A DNA stretch of 62,848 nucleotides from Alphaproteobacteria bacterium (GTDB lineage: Bacteria > Pseudomonadota > Alphaproteobacteria > Rhodobacterales > Rhodobacteraceae). The stretch lies in assembly GCA_030429105.1 (NCBI GenBank), contig JAUIDE010000011.1, positions 1 through 62,848 on the forward strand. The letters are read 5' to 3'. Below the pieces are notes generated by a model. That model ran no database searches, was not told the DNA's origin, and was given only the letters and a program-made list of their open reading frames with translations. The position numbers and the translations under genes are program-made. Shown here piece by piece: positions 39,363 to 48,874 of this stretch. Numbering within the stretch: position 1 is the first letter of the stretch; every line of letters begins with the position of its first letter.

Positions 39363-41731
39363 TCCAGCTCGCCGAAAGCGCCACGGAGGCGCTGGTCGCG
39401 GAGGCGGCCGCGGCCCTTGCGCATGAGCCGACGGCGTTTCAGGCTGCGCGCCGCATCGCGCGGCGCCTCGGGGCGCACCGGCGTGGCGAAATCGCGGAGA
39501 TCGGCTTCTGGGCGCCCGAACTCCTCGAACGGCGGATACCGGACGGGGACGTCGCGCTCGAAATCCTGAGCCATCGGGCGCCGCTCGCGCTCGACGTATC
39601 GCGCCAGCAGGTGAGCTTCCGCCGCACGCTCGTCCCTGTCAGGCGCATCGACGCCTGGTGCTTCGCCGCGGTGGAGGGGATGCAGGCCGGCTCGCGCGGC
39701 GTCGTGGGGGATTTCTACGCCCTCCTCTGGCGCGACGGCGAGGGGCGGGAACGGCGGGTGCTCGACCCGCTCGCCGCGTCGCTGCCCTTCGGCGCGTTCG
39801 CCCCGGCGGAATACTACGATGTCGAATCCATGCAGGCCGCCCGCGCCGACCGCGCCTATTACGAGGCGATGCGCGGGGGCGCTGACGGGCCGGTGAAACT
39901 CGGCCCCGCCTCCAACATACTCCAGCTTCACGCGCCGACGGCCACGCTCGGCATGACGCTGGCGAGCCTCGCGCGTCATGTCGAAACCCTCGGGGAGCGG
40001 GTGCGCGCCGGCGGCGAGCCCGAGCCGGCGGACAGGATCTTCCTCGGCTACGACGCCTGGCAGCTCCTGCCCGTGGAGCCGACGACGGTCTATGAGGCCG
40101 GCCCGCCATTCTGGCGCGATCTCGACATGGCGGCCGGCGCCGCCGCGGTGGAGCTGCGGCGGCCGAACACGACGAACTGGGGTTATGACGTCGTGATCGC
40201 CGGCATGGCGGCCGTGAACCCCGCGCTGCTGGAGACGGGCAGACCGGACGAACTCGTCGACCTCGCCTCCGCCCTCCACAATTTCCCGACCGGGCCGAAG
40301 AAGCTGATCCTCGACGTGGTCTACGGCCATGCGGACAATCAGGGCCTCGACGCGCTAAACGCCCATTTCTTCGCCGGCCCGAACATGTACGGCCAGAACC
40401 TCGCCTACCGGAACCCCGCCGTCCGCGCGATCCTGCTGGAGATGCAACGCCGCAAGGTCAACTTCGGCGCCGACGGCGTGCGTGTGGACGGGGCGCAGGA
40501 TTTCAAGTGGTGGGACGCCGATGCGCATGTCCTGCGCCACGACGACGAATATCTCCAGGAGATGTCCGACATCGTGCAGGAGGTTGCGGGGACGAGCTAT
40601 CGCCCCTGGATGATCTTCGAGGACGGGCGCCCCTGGCCGGAGGAGGACTGGGAGCTTTCCTCAAGCTATCGCGCCGTGACGGATTCCCAGAAGGACGACG
40701 ACGTGTTTCAATGGGGCCCGCTCTCTTTCGCGCACAACACGCCCTTCCTCTACTGTTTCTGGCTCAACAAGTACTGGCGCATCCGGGAAATCCTGGAGAA
40801 CGGGGAGAACTGGATTTCCGGCTGCGCCAACCACGACACGCTGCGCCGCGGCACGCAGGTCTCCACCAAGCTCAACATCAACACCCGCCTCGGCGAGACG
40901 CTGATGGAGATCCTCGACAAGGCTTACGACAATCCGGCGGCGCAGATGCTGACCTACGCCGCCTTCCCCGGCGTGCCGATGGACTTCCTGAACGCCACGG
41001 CCCGCGCTTCATGGGGCTTCATCCGCAATCAGGATGACCGCTGGGGCGTGAAGGTGGCGGCGGAAGAGGCGATCTCCCTCGAATGGCAGGTGGACGATTA
41101 CGGCTATTCCCTGCCCGCGAGCTTCCGCCGCCTGAAGGAAATGGGTTTCGGAACGCGGGAGGAGCTGGCGCGCTTCATGGCGTTCCTGCCTGCGCTGGTT
41201 GAGGTGACGGAATACGACCTCCCCACCATCGCCACCCTGCTGACGGAAGTCGACCCGCCGCTCGCCGGCCCCCGCCCCTTCGACGTGCCGGCGCTGAAGC
41301 GCATCGCGCGGGCGTGGATGGACGACATGCACGACTACTGCAACGTGTCGGGCTATCTCGATCATCTCGGCGACGCGCAGACGCGGTTCATGCTGGACCT
41401 TCGGGAATTCCGCCGCGCGCGTCCCTGGCTCCGGCGCAATCTCGGCGTCGGAGACCACTTCGACTTCCGCCGCCCGGCAAATGGCTCCGTTGTCTTCCGC
41501 TCGCTCCGTCGCGGACCTGACGGGGAGGACGTCTACGCCGTCATGCATCTGGAAGGGCAGCCGCTCGCCGCCTTCGATCCTTTGTCGGAGACTGTCCCCG
41601 GCCTCGAAGGCGGCCAATGGCGGCTGCTGCTCCGCACGCCGCCCATCGGCGCCGACTATGAAGCCGGCGAGATCGTTCTGAGAGACGGAATGGGGTTGCT
41701 CTACGTCCGGACGGTTTCAGGCGCCGGTTGA
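39359..41731 (+). CDS. gghA: GH13 family hydrolase, probable glucosylglycerol hydrolase
   Basis: A 790-residue GH13-like protein with an unusual first part (GEIAEIGFWAPELLERRIPD, RQQVSFRRTLVPV). In the barrel, the likely nucleophile is the Asp in GVRVDGAQDFKWWDADAHVL, the acid Glu is in WMIFEDGRPWPEEDW, and the third Asp is in SGCANHDTLRRGT. The layout resembles the cyanobacterial glucosylglycerol hydrolase (Slr1670 type), which breaks the osmolyte down when salt falls. The neighbourhood fits that role, but another alpha-glucosidase or amylase specificity cannot be excluded. Its last 15 bp overlap mlaC. Confidence 0.65.
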   Translation: MIQLAESATEALVAEAAAALAHEPTAFQAARRIARRLGAHRRGEIAEIGFWAPELLERRIPDGDVALEILSHRAPLALDVSRQQVSFRRTLVPVRRIDAWCFAAVEGMQAGSRGVVGDFYALLWRDGEGRERRVLDPLAASLPFGAFAPAEYYDVESMQAARADRAYYEAMRGGADGPVKLGPASNILQLHAPTATLGMTLASLARHVETLGERVRAGGEPEPADRIFLGYDAWQLLPVEPTTVYEAGPPFWRDLDMAAGAAAVELRRPNTTNWGYDVVIAGMAAVNPALLETGRPDELVDLASALHNFPTGPKKLILDVVYGHADNQGLDALNAHFFAGPNMYGQNLAYRNPAVRAILLEMQRRKVNFGADGVRVDGAQDFKWWDADAHVLRHDDEYLQEMSDIVQEVAGTSYRPWMIFEDGRPWPEEDWELSSSYRAVTDSQKDDDVFQWGPLSFAHNTPFLYCFWLNKYWRIREILENGENWISGCANHDTLRRGTQVSTKLNINTRLGETLMEILDKAYDNPAAQMLTYAAFPGVPMDFLNATARASWGFIRNQDDRWGVKVAAEEAISLEWQVDDYGYSLPASFRRLKEMGFGTREELARFMAFLPALVEVTEYDLPTIATLLTEVDPPLAGPRPFDVPALKRIARAWMDDMHDYCNVSGYLDHLGDAQTRFMLDLREFRRARPWLRRNLGVGDHFDFRRPANGSVVFRSLRRGPDGEDVYAVMHLEGQPLAAFDPLSETVPGLEGGQWRLLLRTPPIGADYEAGEIVLRDGMGLLYVRTVSGAG

Positions 41732-42325
41732 GGCGGCGAGATCGGCGATGAAGCGGTCGATATCGCCGCCCCGCGTCTCGATCATGCCGCCGAAGGTCTC
41801 GCGGAGCGTGATCGCCAGCGAAACGCCCTCGAAGATGATGTCGGCGAGCAGCGGCGAGCCCGTCCGGTCGCTCACCAGCCATTCGACGGCGACAGGCGCG
41901 CCAGCCGGGCGGACAAGCGTGCTCTTGACGATGACACCCTTGTTTCCGGCGTCGATCGCGCCGCCGACGACGATGTCCTCGCCCGCATATTCGCCGAACC
42001 GGTTCTGGTAGGTGTTGGAGATATAGGTCCGGTAGGCGGCGAGGTAAGCTTTCTGCTGCGCCTCGTTCATGTCGCGCCAGGCGCGGCCGGCGGCGAACCG
42101 GGCTACCGCGTCGATGGCGCTCCGGCGCTCAAGCAGCGCGAGGAATTCAGCGGCTCCGGCAGGGCCTTCGCGGCCGTTCTGCACCAGAGCGCGCAACTCC
42201 TCTACGACCTCGGCGACGAAGCTCTCCGCCGCCTTCGTGTCGAGCGCCGCCGCCGGCCGCCCCGAGAGCGCCGCGCCGAGGAACAGAACGAGGGCCCCGC
42301 GCCGCGTGATCGCCGTCAACGTCAT
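41717..42325 (-). CDS. mlaC: MlaC/Ttg2D family phospholipid-binding periplasmic protein
   Basis: A 202-residue exported protein with a twin-arginine-like signal (ITRRGALVLFLGAALSGRP). The MlaC core reads FLALLERRSAIDAVARFAAG, AYRTYISNTYQNRFGEYAG and VEWLVSDRTGSPLLADIIFE. MlaC carries phospholipids between outer and inner membranes. It follows mlaA on the same strand with a 20-bp gap; mlaFED are not in the window. It converges on the GH13 gene. Confidence 0.88.
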   Translation of the reverse strand: MTLTAITRRGALVLFLGAALSGRPAAALDTKAAESFVAEVVEELRALVQNGREGPAGAAEFLALLERRSAIDAVARFAAGRAWRDMNEAQQKAYLAAYRTYISNTYQNRFGEYAGEDIVVGGAIDAGNKGVIVKSTLVRPAGAPVAVEWLVSDRTGSPLLADIIFEGVSLAITLRETFGGMIETRGGDIDRFIADLAASTGA

Positions 42326-42345
42326 ATAGCCTCCACCCGGCGGCG

Positions 42346-43107
42346 TCAGTCGCCGAAGATGTTCGGCGCCTGATCGGCCGTCGTCTCGCCCGCAACCTTC
42401 CGTCGCCGCGCCTGGACATAGCCGGTGCGCGATGTGACGTAGCTGTCCTCGCTCTCATATAGGACGTCGTCGATCAGACCGAAATTGTCGTTCCGCGCCC
42501 TCACGGCCGTGAGAGGCGTGCGGGTCGCATCGATGATCGCTATCGTGTTCGCGACTTCCACAACGCCGACGGTGATGAGGAAGGTCGGATCGAGCGCAAT
42601 ATTCACGAACCGGCCGACGAGGTGGCGCTCCGTATGCGGGCCAAAGATCGGCGCCTCGACAAAGGCCCCCTCCGGCGCGCCCCAGCGCGCGAGCGTGACG
42701 CCGAAATCGGTCGGCGTATGCGGCAGGCCGAACTCCGTCGCCGGGTCGAGCAACCCGCCGGCGCCGATTATCGTGTTGAGCGAGAACCGTGCGAGCGCGG
42801 CGCCCGCCTCCTCGGCGTCGCCCTGCAGCAACCGATTGATGAAAATGGCCGGCAAGCTCAGATGGTCCAGCCCGTTGCCGACCATATGCTGGATCAGCGC
42901 AGGAGTCACAGTATCATAAGCCTGCGTCACCGGCCGGAGAACAGCCGTATCCACGCCTTTGTTGAAGTCGTGAACGGAGCGGTTTGTCTGCTCATACGGG
43001 TCTGGGATGAGCTGGCCCTCGACAGCCGGCGCGCTTGCGCACCCCGCCGCCAGCAATGCCAGCGAGAGATACGCCGCCGCCCGGGCGCTGAAAAATCCGC
43101 CTGTCAT
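42346..43107 (-). CDS. mlaA: MlaA/VacJ family lipoprotein
   Basis: Outer-membrane lipoprotein that removes misplaced phospholipids. The protein is 253 residues. The signal and lipobox end in LLAAGCAS. The conserved DPYEQTNRSVHDFNKGVD block, GDAEEAGAALARFSLNTIIG, GLLDPATEFGL, DFGVTLARWG and LVGRFVNIALDP all match VacJ. It starts with ATG 43107. It is the first gene of an mlaA-mlaC pair. Confidence 0.93.
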   Translation of the reverse strand: MTGGFFSARAAAYLSLALLAAGCASAPAVEGQLIPDPYEQTNRSVHDFNKGVDTAVLRPVTQAYDTVTPALIQHMVGNGLDHLSLPAIFINRLLQGDAEEAGAALARFSLNTIIGAGGLLDPATEFGLPHTPTDFGVTLARWGAPEGAFVEAPIFGPHTERHLVGRFVNIALDPTFLITVGVVEVANTIAIIDATRTPLTAVRARNDNFGLIDDVLYESEDSYVTSRTGYVQARRRKVAGETTADQAPNIFGD

Positions 43108-43359
43108 GCCCTGCTCCCGAATCCGATCCGCCTGCGGGCGATGGCCCGACGCTCCGTCATGCCCCAGCCTACCCCCACGCGCAAGAAGGCGGCGCCCGGG
43201 CCAGCGTGACGTTGCTCACAACCGCGACGCCGCGGCGAAGGGCGGATTCGCCTTTCGCACCGAACATGCTAGAAGCCCTCGAAAAGCGGGATCGCGACGG
43301 GATTGCTTAATGCGCCGCGGCTAGAACGGGACGCGGATCGTATACGGAGAACGGGCTTC

Positions 43360-45234
43360 ATGGCGGATCAGAACGCGGCGGGCCGGCAGGAACTGCGGAA
43401 GGCGCTCTTTTCCTCGCGCAAGCTTCTGGTCGGCGTCGGAGTCTTCAGCGCCTTCGTCAACATCCTGATGCTGACCGGCCCCCTGTTCATGCTCCAGGTC
43501 TATGACCGGGTGCTTGCGTCGAACTCCGAGGCGACTCTGGCAGCGCTCTTCGGGCTGATTTGCGCGCTCTTCCTCTTCATGGGCCTGCTCGACCATGCGC
43601 GCGCCCGCGTCCTCGCCCGCGCCGGCGCGCGGTTCCAGGATCTTCTCGACCGGCGCGTCTTCGACGCGGTTCTCCGCCGCGCCGTCGCGCCGTCTGAGCG
43701 CTCCCGGCCGCAATCGGGGCTTCGCGACCTCGAGACGATCCAGCGCGTGCTCTCCTCGCCGGCGCCGTTCGCGCTCTTCGACATGCCGTTCGCGCCGCTC
43801 TTCTTCTTCATCATCTTCTCCTTCCACTGGTCGCTCGGCGCGCTCGCGCTCGGCGGGGGCGTGCTGCTCCTCGCGATAACGATCCTGAACGAATGGTCGT
43901 CCCGGAAGCCGATGACGGAGAGCCAGCGCGCCTCCGCCCAGTCCGAGGCCTTCTCCGAGGCGCTTCGGCGCGAGGGCGAGACGGTGCAGGCGCTTGGCAT
44001 GCGCGGCGCGGCCCTCTCGAAATGGCGCAAGTTCCGTGAGCTCGCGCTCGCCTCCTCGATCCGCGCATCCGACTCGACAGGCGGTTACGCCACCGCTTCG
44101 AAGACGCTGCGCTTCTTCCTCCAGTCGGCGATGCTGGCGCTCGGCGCGCTCCTCGCGATCGAGCAGCTGATCTCCCCCGGCATGATGATCGCCGCCTCGA
44201 TCCTGATGGGGCGCGCTCTCGCGCCGTTGGAGCAGGCGATCGGCCAATGGTCCAACATCCAGCGCGCCAAAGACGGCTGGAACAACCTCTCCGACCTGCT
44301 CGCCCGCACTCCGGAGGAGCAGCCGCGCACGAAGCTCCCCGCGCCAAAGGGGCGGATCGACGTCCAGAACGTCTCCGTCATCGCGCCGGGGGAGCGCGCG
44401 CCGACGCTGCGCGGCGTCAGCTTCACGGTCGACCCTGGCAAGGCGCTCGGCGTGATCGGGCCCTCCGCCTCGGGCAAGACGACGCTTGCGCGCGCCCTCG
44501 TGAACATCTGGAAGCCTGCGCAGGGCGTGATCCGGCTCGACGGCGCGGCGCTCGACCAGTTCGAGGATGACGTGCTCGGCGCCCATATGGGCTATCTGCC
44601 GCAGGACGTTTCGCTCTTCGAGGCGACGGTGGCGGAGAACATCGCCCGCCTCGCCGAGACGGTGGACCCGGAAGCGGTGGTGGAGGCCGCTAAGCGCGCC
44701 GGCGCGCATGACATGATCCTCCGCCTGCCGAACGGCTACGACACGCCGGCCGGCCCTTCCGGCGGGCGGCTCTCCGGCGGACAGCGCCAGCGCATCGCCC
44801 TCGCCCGCGCGCTCTACCGCGACCCTGCGGTGCTGGTGCTGGACGAGCCAAACTCCAATCTGGACGCCCAGGGCGAGGCGGCGCTCGTCAACGCCATCGT
44901 GGAGGCGAAAGGCCGGGGGCGGACCGTCATCATCATGGCGCACCGGCCTTCCGCCATCGCGGCCTGCGATCTCCTCCTCGTGCTGGAGGGCGGGCAGCCG
45001 CGCGCCTTCGGGCCGAAGGACGAGGTGCTTCGCCAGACCACCCAGAACCATCAGCAGATCGGCCAGGCGCCGACCGGGGTGACCGCCACGCTTCCCGCCG
45101 CGGGCGCGCGGCCGCCCTCCCGCCCCGCCGGCCCGCCGGGAACGCCGCCCGGATCGCCGCCAGGCGGCAGAGGGCCGGCCGGGCCGGCTTCTGAACGGCC
45201 CGCAGCGCCGGCGGAAGGGAGTTCCGAACCATGA
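43360..45234 (+). CDS. Type I secretion system permease/ATPase (PrtD family)
   Basis: A 624-residue ABC exporter half-transporter. The membrane domain opens KLLVGVGVFSAFVNILMLTG. The ATPase carries Walker A GPSASGKTTLARAL, signature LSGGQRQRIALARAL and Walker B VLVLDEPNSNLD. It ends in a roughly 50-residue Pro/Gly/Ala-rich tail, which is unusual. It has no N-terminal C39-like domain, so PrtD-like type I secretion is the best fit. The HlyD gene overlaps its stop (ATGA). No RTX or other cargo gene is adjacent. Confidence 0.9.
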   Translation: MADQNAAGRQELRKALFSSRKLLVGVGVFSAFVNILMLTGPLFMLQVYDRVLASNSEATLAALFGLICALFLFMGLLDHARARVLARAGARFQDLLDRRVFDAVLRRAVAPSERSRPQSGLRDLETIQRVLSSPAPFALFDMPFAPLFFFIIFSFHWSLGALALGGGVLLLAITILNEWSSRKPMTESQRASAQSEAFSEALRREGETVQALGMRGAALSKWRKFRELALASSIRASDSTGGYATASKTLRFFLQSAMLALGALLAIEQLISPGMMIAASILMGRALAPLEQAIGQWSNIQRAKDGWNNLSDLLARTPEEQPRTKLPAPKGRIDVQNVSVIAPGERAPTLRGVSFTVDPGKALGVIGPSASGKTTLARALVNIWKPAQGVIRLDGAALDQFEDDVLGAHMGYLPQDVSLFEATVAENIARLAETVDPEAVVEAAKRAGAHDMILRLPNGYDTPAGPSGGRLSGGQRQRIALARALYRDPAVLVLDEPNSNLDAQGEAALVNAIVEAKGRGRTVIIMAHRPSAIAACDLLLVLEGGQPRAFGPKDEVLRQTTQNHQQIGQAPTGVTATLPAAGARPPSRPAGPPGTPPGSPPGGRGPAGPASERPAAPAEGSSEP

Positions 45235-46568
45235 CCTATCTTCCCGCACCCGAGTCCTCCCCGGAAAAGACCGTGGCGCGCCGCTGGTCGGCAGGCCGCC
45301 CGATGTGGATCGGGCTGCTCACGCTCGTCTTCCTCGTCGGCGGCGTCGGCGGCTGGGGCGCCTTCGCCTCCATTGCCGGCGCGGTGGTGGCGACGGCGAA
45401 ACTCAAGGTTGAATCCGAGCGGCAGGTCGTCCAGCACCCCGAGGGCGGCGTGGTCAAGGAAATCCTCGTCCGCGAAGGGCAGGTCGTGGAGGCGGGGGAA
45501 ACCCTTATCCGGCTCGACGAGACGCTGATCGCCGCGGAGCTCGCAATCGTCGAGGGGCAGCTCTTCGAGCTGGTCGCGCGCCGCGGTCGCCTGACGGCGG
45601 AGCAGCTGGACAAGACGGAGATCGTCTTCGACGAGGAACTGCTGGAGGTGGCGGCCGCGAATCCGGAAGTCGCCGCGCTCGTCACCGGCCAGCGGGAGCT
45701 CTTCGCGGCGCGGGATGAGACGCTGAAAGGGCAGAGCGAGCAGCTCCGCGAGCGGCAGGCACAGATCCGCGAGGAGATCATCGGCGCCGAGGCGCAGCAG
45801 ACGGCGCTGCTCAGCCAGCTTGATTTCGTCGGGCAGGAGCTCGGCGACCTCAAGGAGCTGCAGAAGAAGGGCCTCGCCCAGGCGAGCCGCGTCCTCGCGC
45901 TCGAGCGGGAGAATGCGCGCCTCCTCGGCCAGCGGGGCGAGCTGATCGCCAACATCGCCCGCCTGAAGGGGCAGATTTCCGAGATCGAGATACAGCTCCT
46001 CGGCCTCTCCTCCACGCGGCGGGAGGAGGCCATCACCCAGCTGCGCGACAACCAGTTCCGCGAGAACGAGCTAAGGGAGCGGCGCAACTCTCTCCTTGAA
46101 CGCATCGCACGACTCGATGTCGTTGCGCCGAGGCCGGGCCGGGTCATCGGCATGACGGTCTTCGCGCTCCGCTCCGTGGTGCGGGCGGCGGAACCGATCC
46201 TCTACATCGTCCCCTCCGACGAGGCGCTGATCGTCGAGGCGGAGATCGACACACGGAAGATCGACAACGTCTTCCCGGGGCAGGAGGCGCGCCTCCGCTT
46301 CTCGGCCTTCAACATGCGGACGACGCCGGACCTCGCGGGCGAGGTGATCCGCGTCTCGCCCGACGCCTTCACGCAGGAGCAGACAGGGCGCAGCTACTAT
46401 GTCGCCCAGCTTTCGATAAACCCGGGCGAGCTGGAGAAGCTGGGCGACGTCGAACTTGTTGCGGGTATGCCGGTTGAGGCCTTCATCACAACTGGCGAAC
46501 GCTCGCCGATTGTCTACCTGATGAAGCCCTTCATGGACTATTTCAATCAGGCGATGCGGGAAGAATAG
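45231..46568 (+). CDS. HlyD family type I secretion periplasmic adaptor (PrtE type)
   Basis: A 445-residue membrane fusion protein. One helix (RPMWIGLLTLVFLVGGVGGW) is followed by the biotinyl-like segment KVESERQVVQHPEGGVVKEI, a long coiled coil (about residues 100-285), a second half of the lipoyl domain (RLDVVAPRPGRVIGM) and a C-terminal beta barrel with MKPFMDYFNQAMRE. It links the upstream PrtD-like exporter to an outer-membrane TolC protein that is not encoded here. Confidence 0.92.
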   Translation: MTYLPAPESSPEKTVARRWSAGRPMWIGLLTLVFLVGGVGGWGAFASIAGAVVATAKLKVESERQVVQHPEGGVVKEILVREGQVVEAGETLIRLDETLIAAELAIVEGQLFELVARRGRLTAEQLDKTEIVFDEELLEVAAANPEVAALVTGQRELFAARDETLKGQSEQLRERQAQIREEIIGAEAQQTALLSQLDFVGQELGDLKELQKKGLAQASRVLALERENARLLGQRGELIANIARLKGQISEIEIQLLGLSSTRREEAITQLRDNQFRENELRERRNSLLERIARLDVVAPRPGRVIGMTVFALRSVVRAAEPILYIVPSDEALIVEAEIDTRKIDNVFPGQEARLRFSAFNMRTTPDLAGEVIRVSPDAFTQEQTGRSYYVAQLSINPGELEKLGDVELVAGMPVEAFITTGERSPIVYLMKPFMDYFNQAMREE

Positions 46569-46571
46569 GGA

Positions 46572-48854
46572 TCAGGGCGCAGGCGGCCGCGGGTCGAGCC
46601 CGATCACGCCGCTCTTCTCCCGCCCGATCCCGAGAACGGCCTCCGCCGCAAGGAGGCCGGAGCGGACGGAACCTTCCATCGAGCCGACATTGAGGCCGTT
46701 CTCCGTCCAGTCCCCCGCGATGAAAAGGTTGGCGAAACCGGTGTCATGGGCCGGCAGACGCCAGCGCGTGCTTCCTGGCGGGGTGGAAACATATTGGTCC
46801 GAAGGATTGGCGTTCACCCGCCAGTATTGATCGTCGAACCGCGCCGCGCCGCGCTTGGGCGCCTCGCATTCGGGCTCCGCCGGGTGCAGCAGGTCGAAGT
46901 CGAAGGCGAACGGGTCGCCGTATTTCTTCCGCGCCGCCACGGTCGCGCCTTCGAGCATGAAGCCGCCGGTCGCCTGCAGGAACTGGATGGACCGCGCCTT
47001 CACCTCCGCCATGAGCCGGGCCGGGAAATCTGCGCCCTCCGTCCCGTCCACCGTCCCGTGGAAGGGCAGCGTGCCGCAGAGGAGAAGGAGCGAGGCGGGG
47101 CGATGCCCCTCGGGCCATTCCTCATAGCGGATGTACTTCGTGAAATCGCCCTGCCCGTTCGGCTGGGTCATGAAGTTCGCGGAGAGGAGATAGTCGTCAT
47201 AGGTGTTGGTGTAGCCGGCCCAGCCGAGATCCCAGAGCGTCTTGTTGAGCCAGAGTTGCATCGCCTGGGTCATCACCGTGCGGCTCTCCTCCAGCATGCG
47301 CCGCCAGCGTTTGTTCTTCTTCGCGAGATCCTCCGTCATGAACGGCAGCGCGCCGACCGAAACGCCGAGGATAACCTCGTCGAAATCCTCCCCCCGCTTG
47401 AGGACGAGCCGTTCCGCGGGTTCGATGTCGCACCAGAAGCTTTCGAGGTCGGCGCCCGAGGCGCGGAGCCGCTCTCCCTCCTCGAGCTGATCCCAGAGCG
47501 GCCGGTCGGGCCAGCAGGGGAGCGGGCGCGCGCCCTCCACCTCCGTCTTCACGTCGACATAGGGCCGATAGGCGTAGCGCCCCGCCTTCACCTCCGCCTG
47601 AACGTCGATTTCCACCCGGTCGATCTCCGCCTTCCCTTTCGCCAGCCGCAGCGCCTTCACGTCATGGAAGAACGCGAAGCGCACGCCGCGCTTCTCCAGC
47701 GCCTCGTGCAGGGGCGCGATGAGCGTCTCGCCGGAGCCCGCCTCGAAGAGCTGGATGAACCGGCCCATGTAGGTGAAGGTCATCAGCGTCCAGTGAAGAT
47801 AGGCGCCCGCCGCCATCACGGGCGGCTGCAGGCTGTCCCCGTCCGGATACTGGTAGGTGATGTTCGGCGTCGAGGAGGTGAGCGGGGAGCGGATCGTCTC
47901 ATCGGACGCCCCGTGACGGCGCAACCAGTCGACATGATCCTCCTTGTCGAGCGCCGCGAAGCCGCGCTTCATCACCCTGTCGGCAAGGACGCCGCGCAGG
48001 AGCGTCGCGAAGTAGTCGAGGAGCAGGCCGAGCCGGCGAAGCCTGTCTCGCCCCGCGCCGCCGCCGCCCGCGGAGACGATGCCGGCGAAGAGCGCATGCC
48101 CTTTCGCGAAGGTCTCCGCCGCAAGGCGGAAATCCTTTCCGTCGAAGGCGGCCTGCGCCGCCTGCGCGAGGCGCCCCAGCGCCTCGTTCATCGCCTTCAT
48201 GCCCGGCTCGATCCGGAGGTCGTAGCGCCCTGAAGCCGGATCGGAAACGGAAGGGCGCCCGCCCTCGGGCGGCACGGTTCCCGTCTTCAGGACGAACCCC
48301 GCAGTCGCCCCGTTCCGGTATGTCTTCGCCCAGGCCTGCCGCAAGGCGCCGGTCGCGATGCGGATGAGCCCAAGTAGCCAGGTATCGATCCGCGCGATGT
48401 TGGGCGCCTCCGAGACAATCTCGGAGAGCGTCGGCTCCCGCCCGAGGCACTCGTCCAGCCGGTGCCACCAGGGCTCGCAATAGATCGGCCAGGTCTTGAT
48501 CGCGCCCTCGTCCATCTCGTAGCGGATGACGCCGGACATGCCGTGGAACGCCGTCTCGAAGTCGGGCAAGGGATGGTCCGCCGGCCGCTTCAGCGAGTCG
48601 AAGACCCGCTTCATCACGGTCAAGGCGTTGTAGTAGCAGCCGAGAAATCCGTGGATCCCGTGCTCGTAGAGCCGTTTCGAGCGCTCGAGGTCGCGCCCCG
48701 TCGCGCATTTCCCGCCAAGCCGCCAGCCCTTCTGGTAAACCGTGATCTCGAAACGGTCGCTCCAGCCTGGCTCCTCCGTCAGCCGGAACGCCGCGACGAG
48801 GGCGGAAGGCCCACCGCCAAGAACCGCAATCTTCTTCTTCGCAGCCGACTTCAT
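46572..48854 (-). CDS. Large FAD-dependent oxidoreductase, amine-oxidase/phytoene-desaturase-like
   Basis: A 760-residue flavoprotein. The dinucleotide-binding motif IAVLGGGPSALVAAFRLTEE is at the N-terminus. A substrate-binding insert contains FLGCYYNALTVMKRVFDSL and WPIYCEPWWHRLDECLG. The C-terminal FAD motif is ANLFIAGDWTENGLNVGSME, as in carotenoid desaturases. It is far longer than CrtI-type enzymes, and I cannot name a substrate. ATG 48854 follows GGGAG. It lies 20 bp after the SARP-type regulator, so the two are probably co-transcribed. Confidence 0.75.
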   Translation of the reverse strand: MKSAAKKKIAVLGGGPSALVAAFRLTEEPGWSDRFEITVYQKGWRLGGKCATGRDLERSKRLYEHGIHGFLGCYYNALTVMKRVFDSLKRPADHPLPDFETAFHGMSGVIRYEMDEGAIKTWPIYCEPWWHRLDECLGREPTLSEIVSEAPNIARIDTWLLGLIRIATGALRQAWAKTYRNGATAGFVLKTGTVPPEGGRPSVSDPASGRYDLRIEPGMKAMNEALGRLAQAAQAAFDGKDFRLAAETFAKGHALFAGIVSAGGGGAGRDRLRRLGLLLDYFATLLRGVLADRVMKRGFAALDKEDHVDWLRRHGASDETIRSPLTSSTPNITYQYPDGDSLQPPVMAAGAYLHWTLMTFTYMGRFIQLFEAGSGETLIAPLHEALEKRGVRFAFFHDVKALRLAKGKAEIDRVEIDVQAEVKAGRYAYRPYVDVKTEVEGARPLPCWPDRPLWDQLEEGERLRASGADLESFWCDIEPAERLVLKRGEDFDEVILGVSVGALPFMTEDLAKKNKRWRRMLEESRTVMTQAMQLWLNKTLWDLGWAGYTNTYDDYLLSANFMTQPNGQGDFTKYIRYEEWPEGHRPASLLLLCGTLPFHGTVDGTEGADFPARLMAEVKARSIQFLQATGGFMLEGATVAARKKYGDPFAFDFDLLHPAEPECEAPKRGAARFDDQYWRVNANPSDQYVSTPPGSTRWRLPAHDTGFANLFIAGDWTENGLNVGSMEGSVRSGLLAAEAVLGIGREKSGVIGLDPRPPAP

Positions 48855-48874
48855 CAAAATCTCCCGGCGTAACC

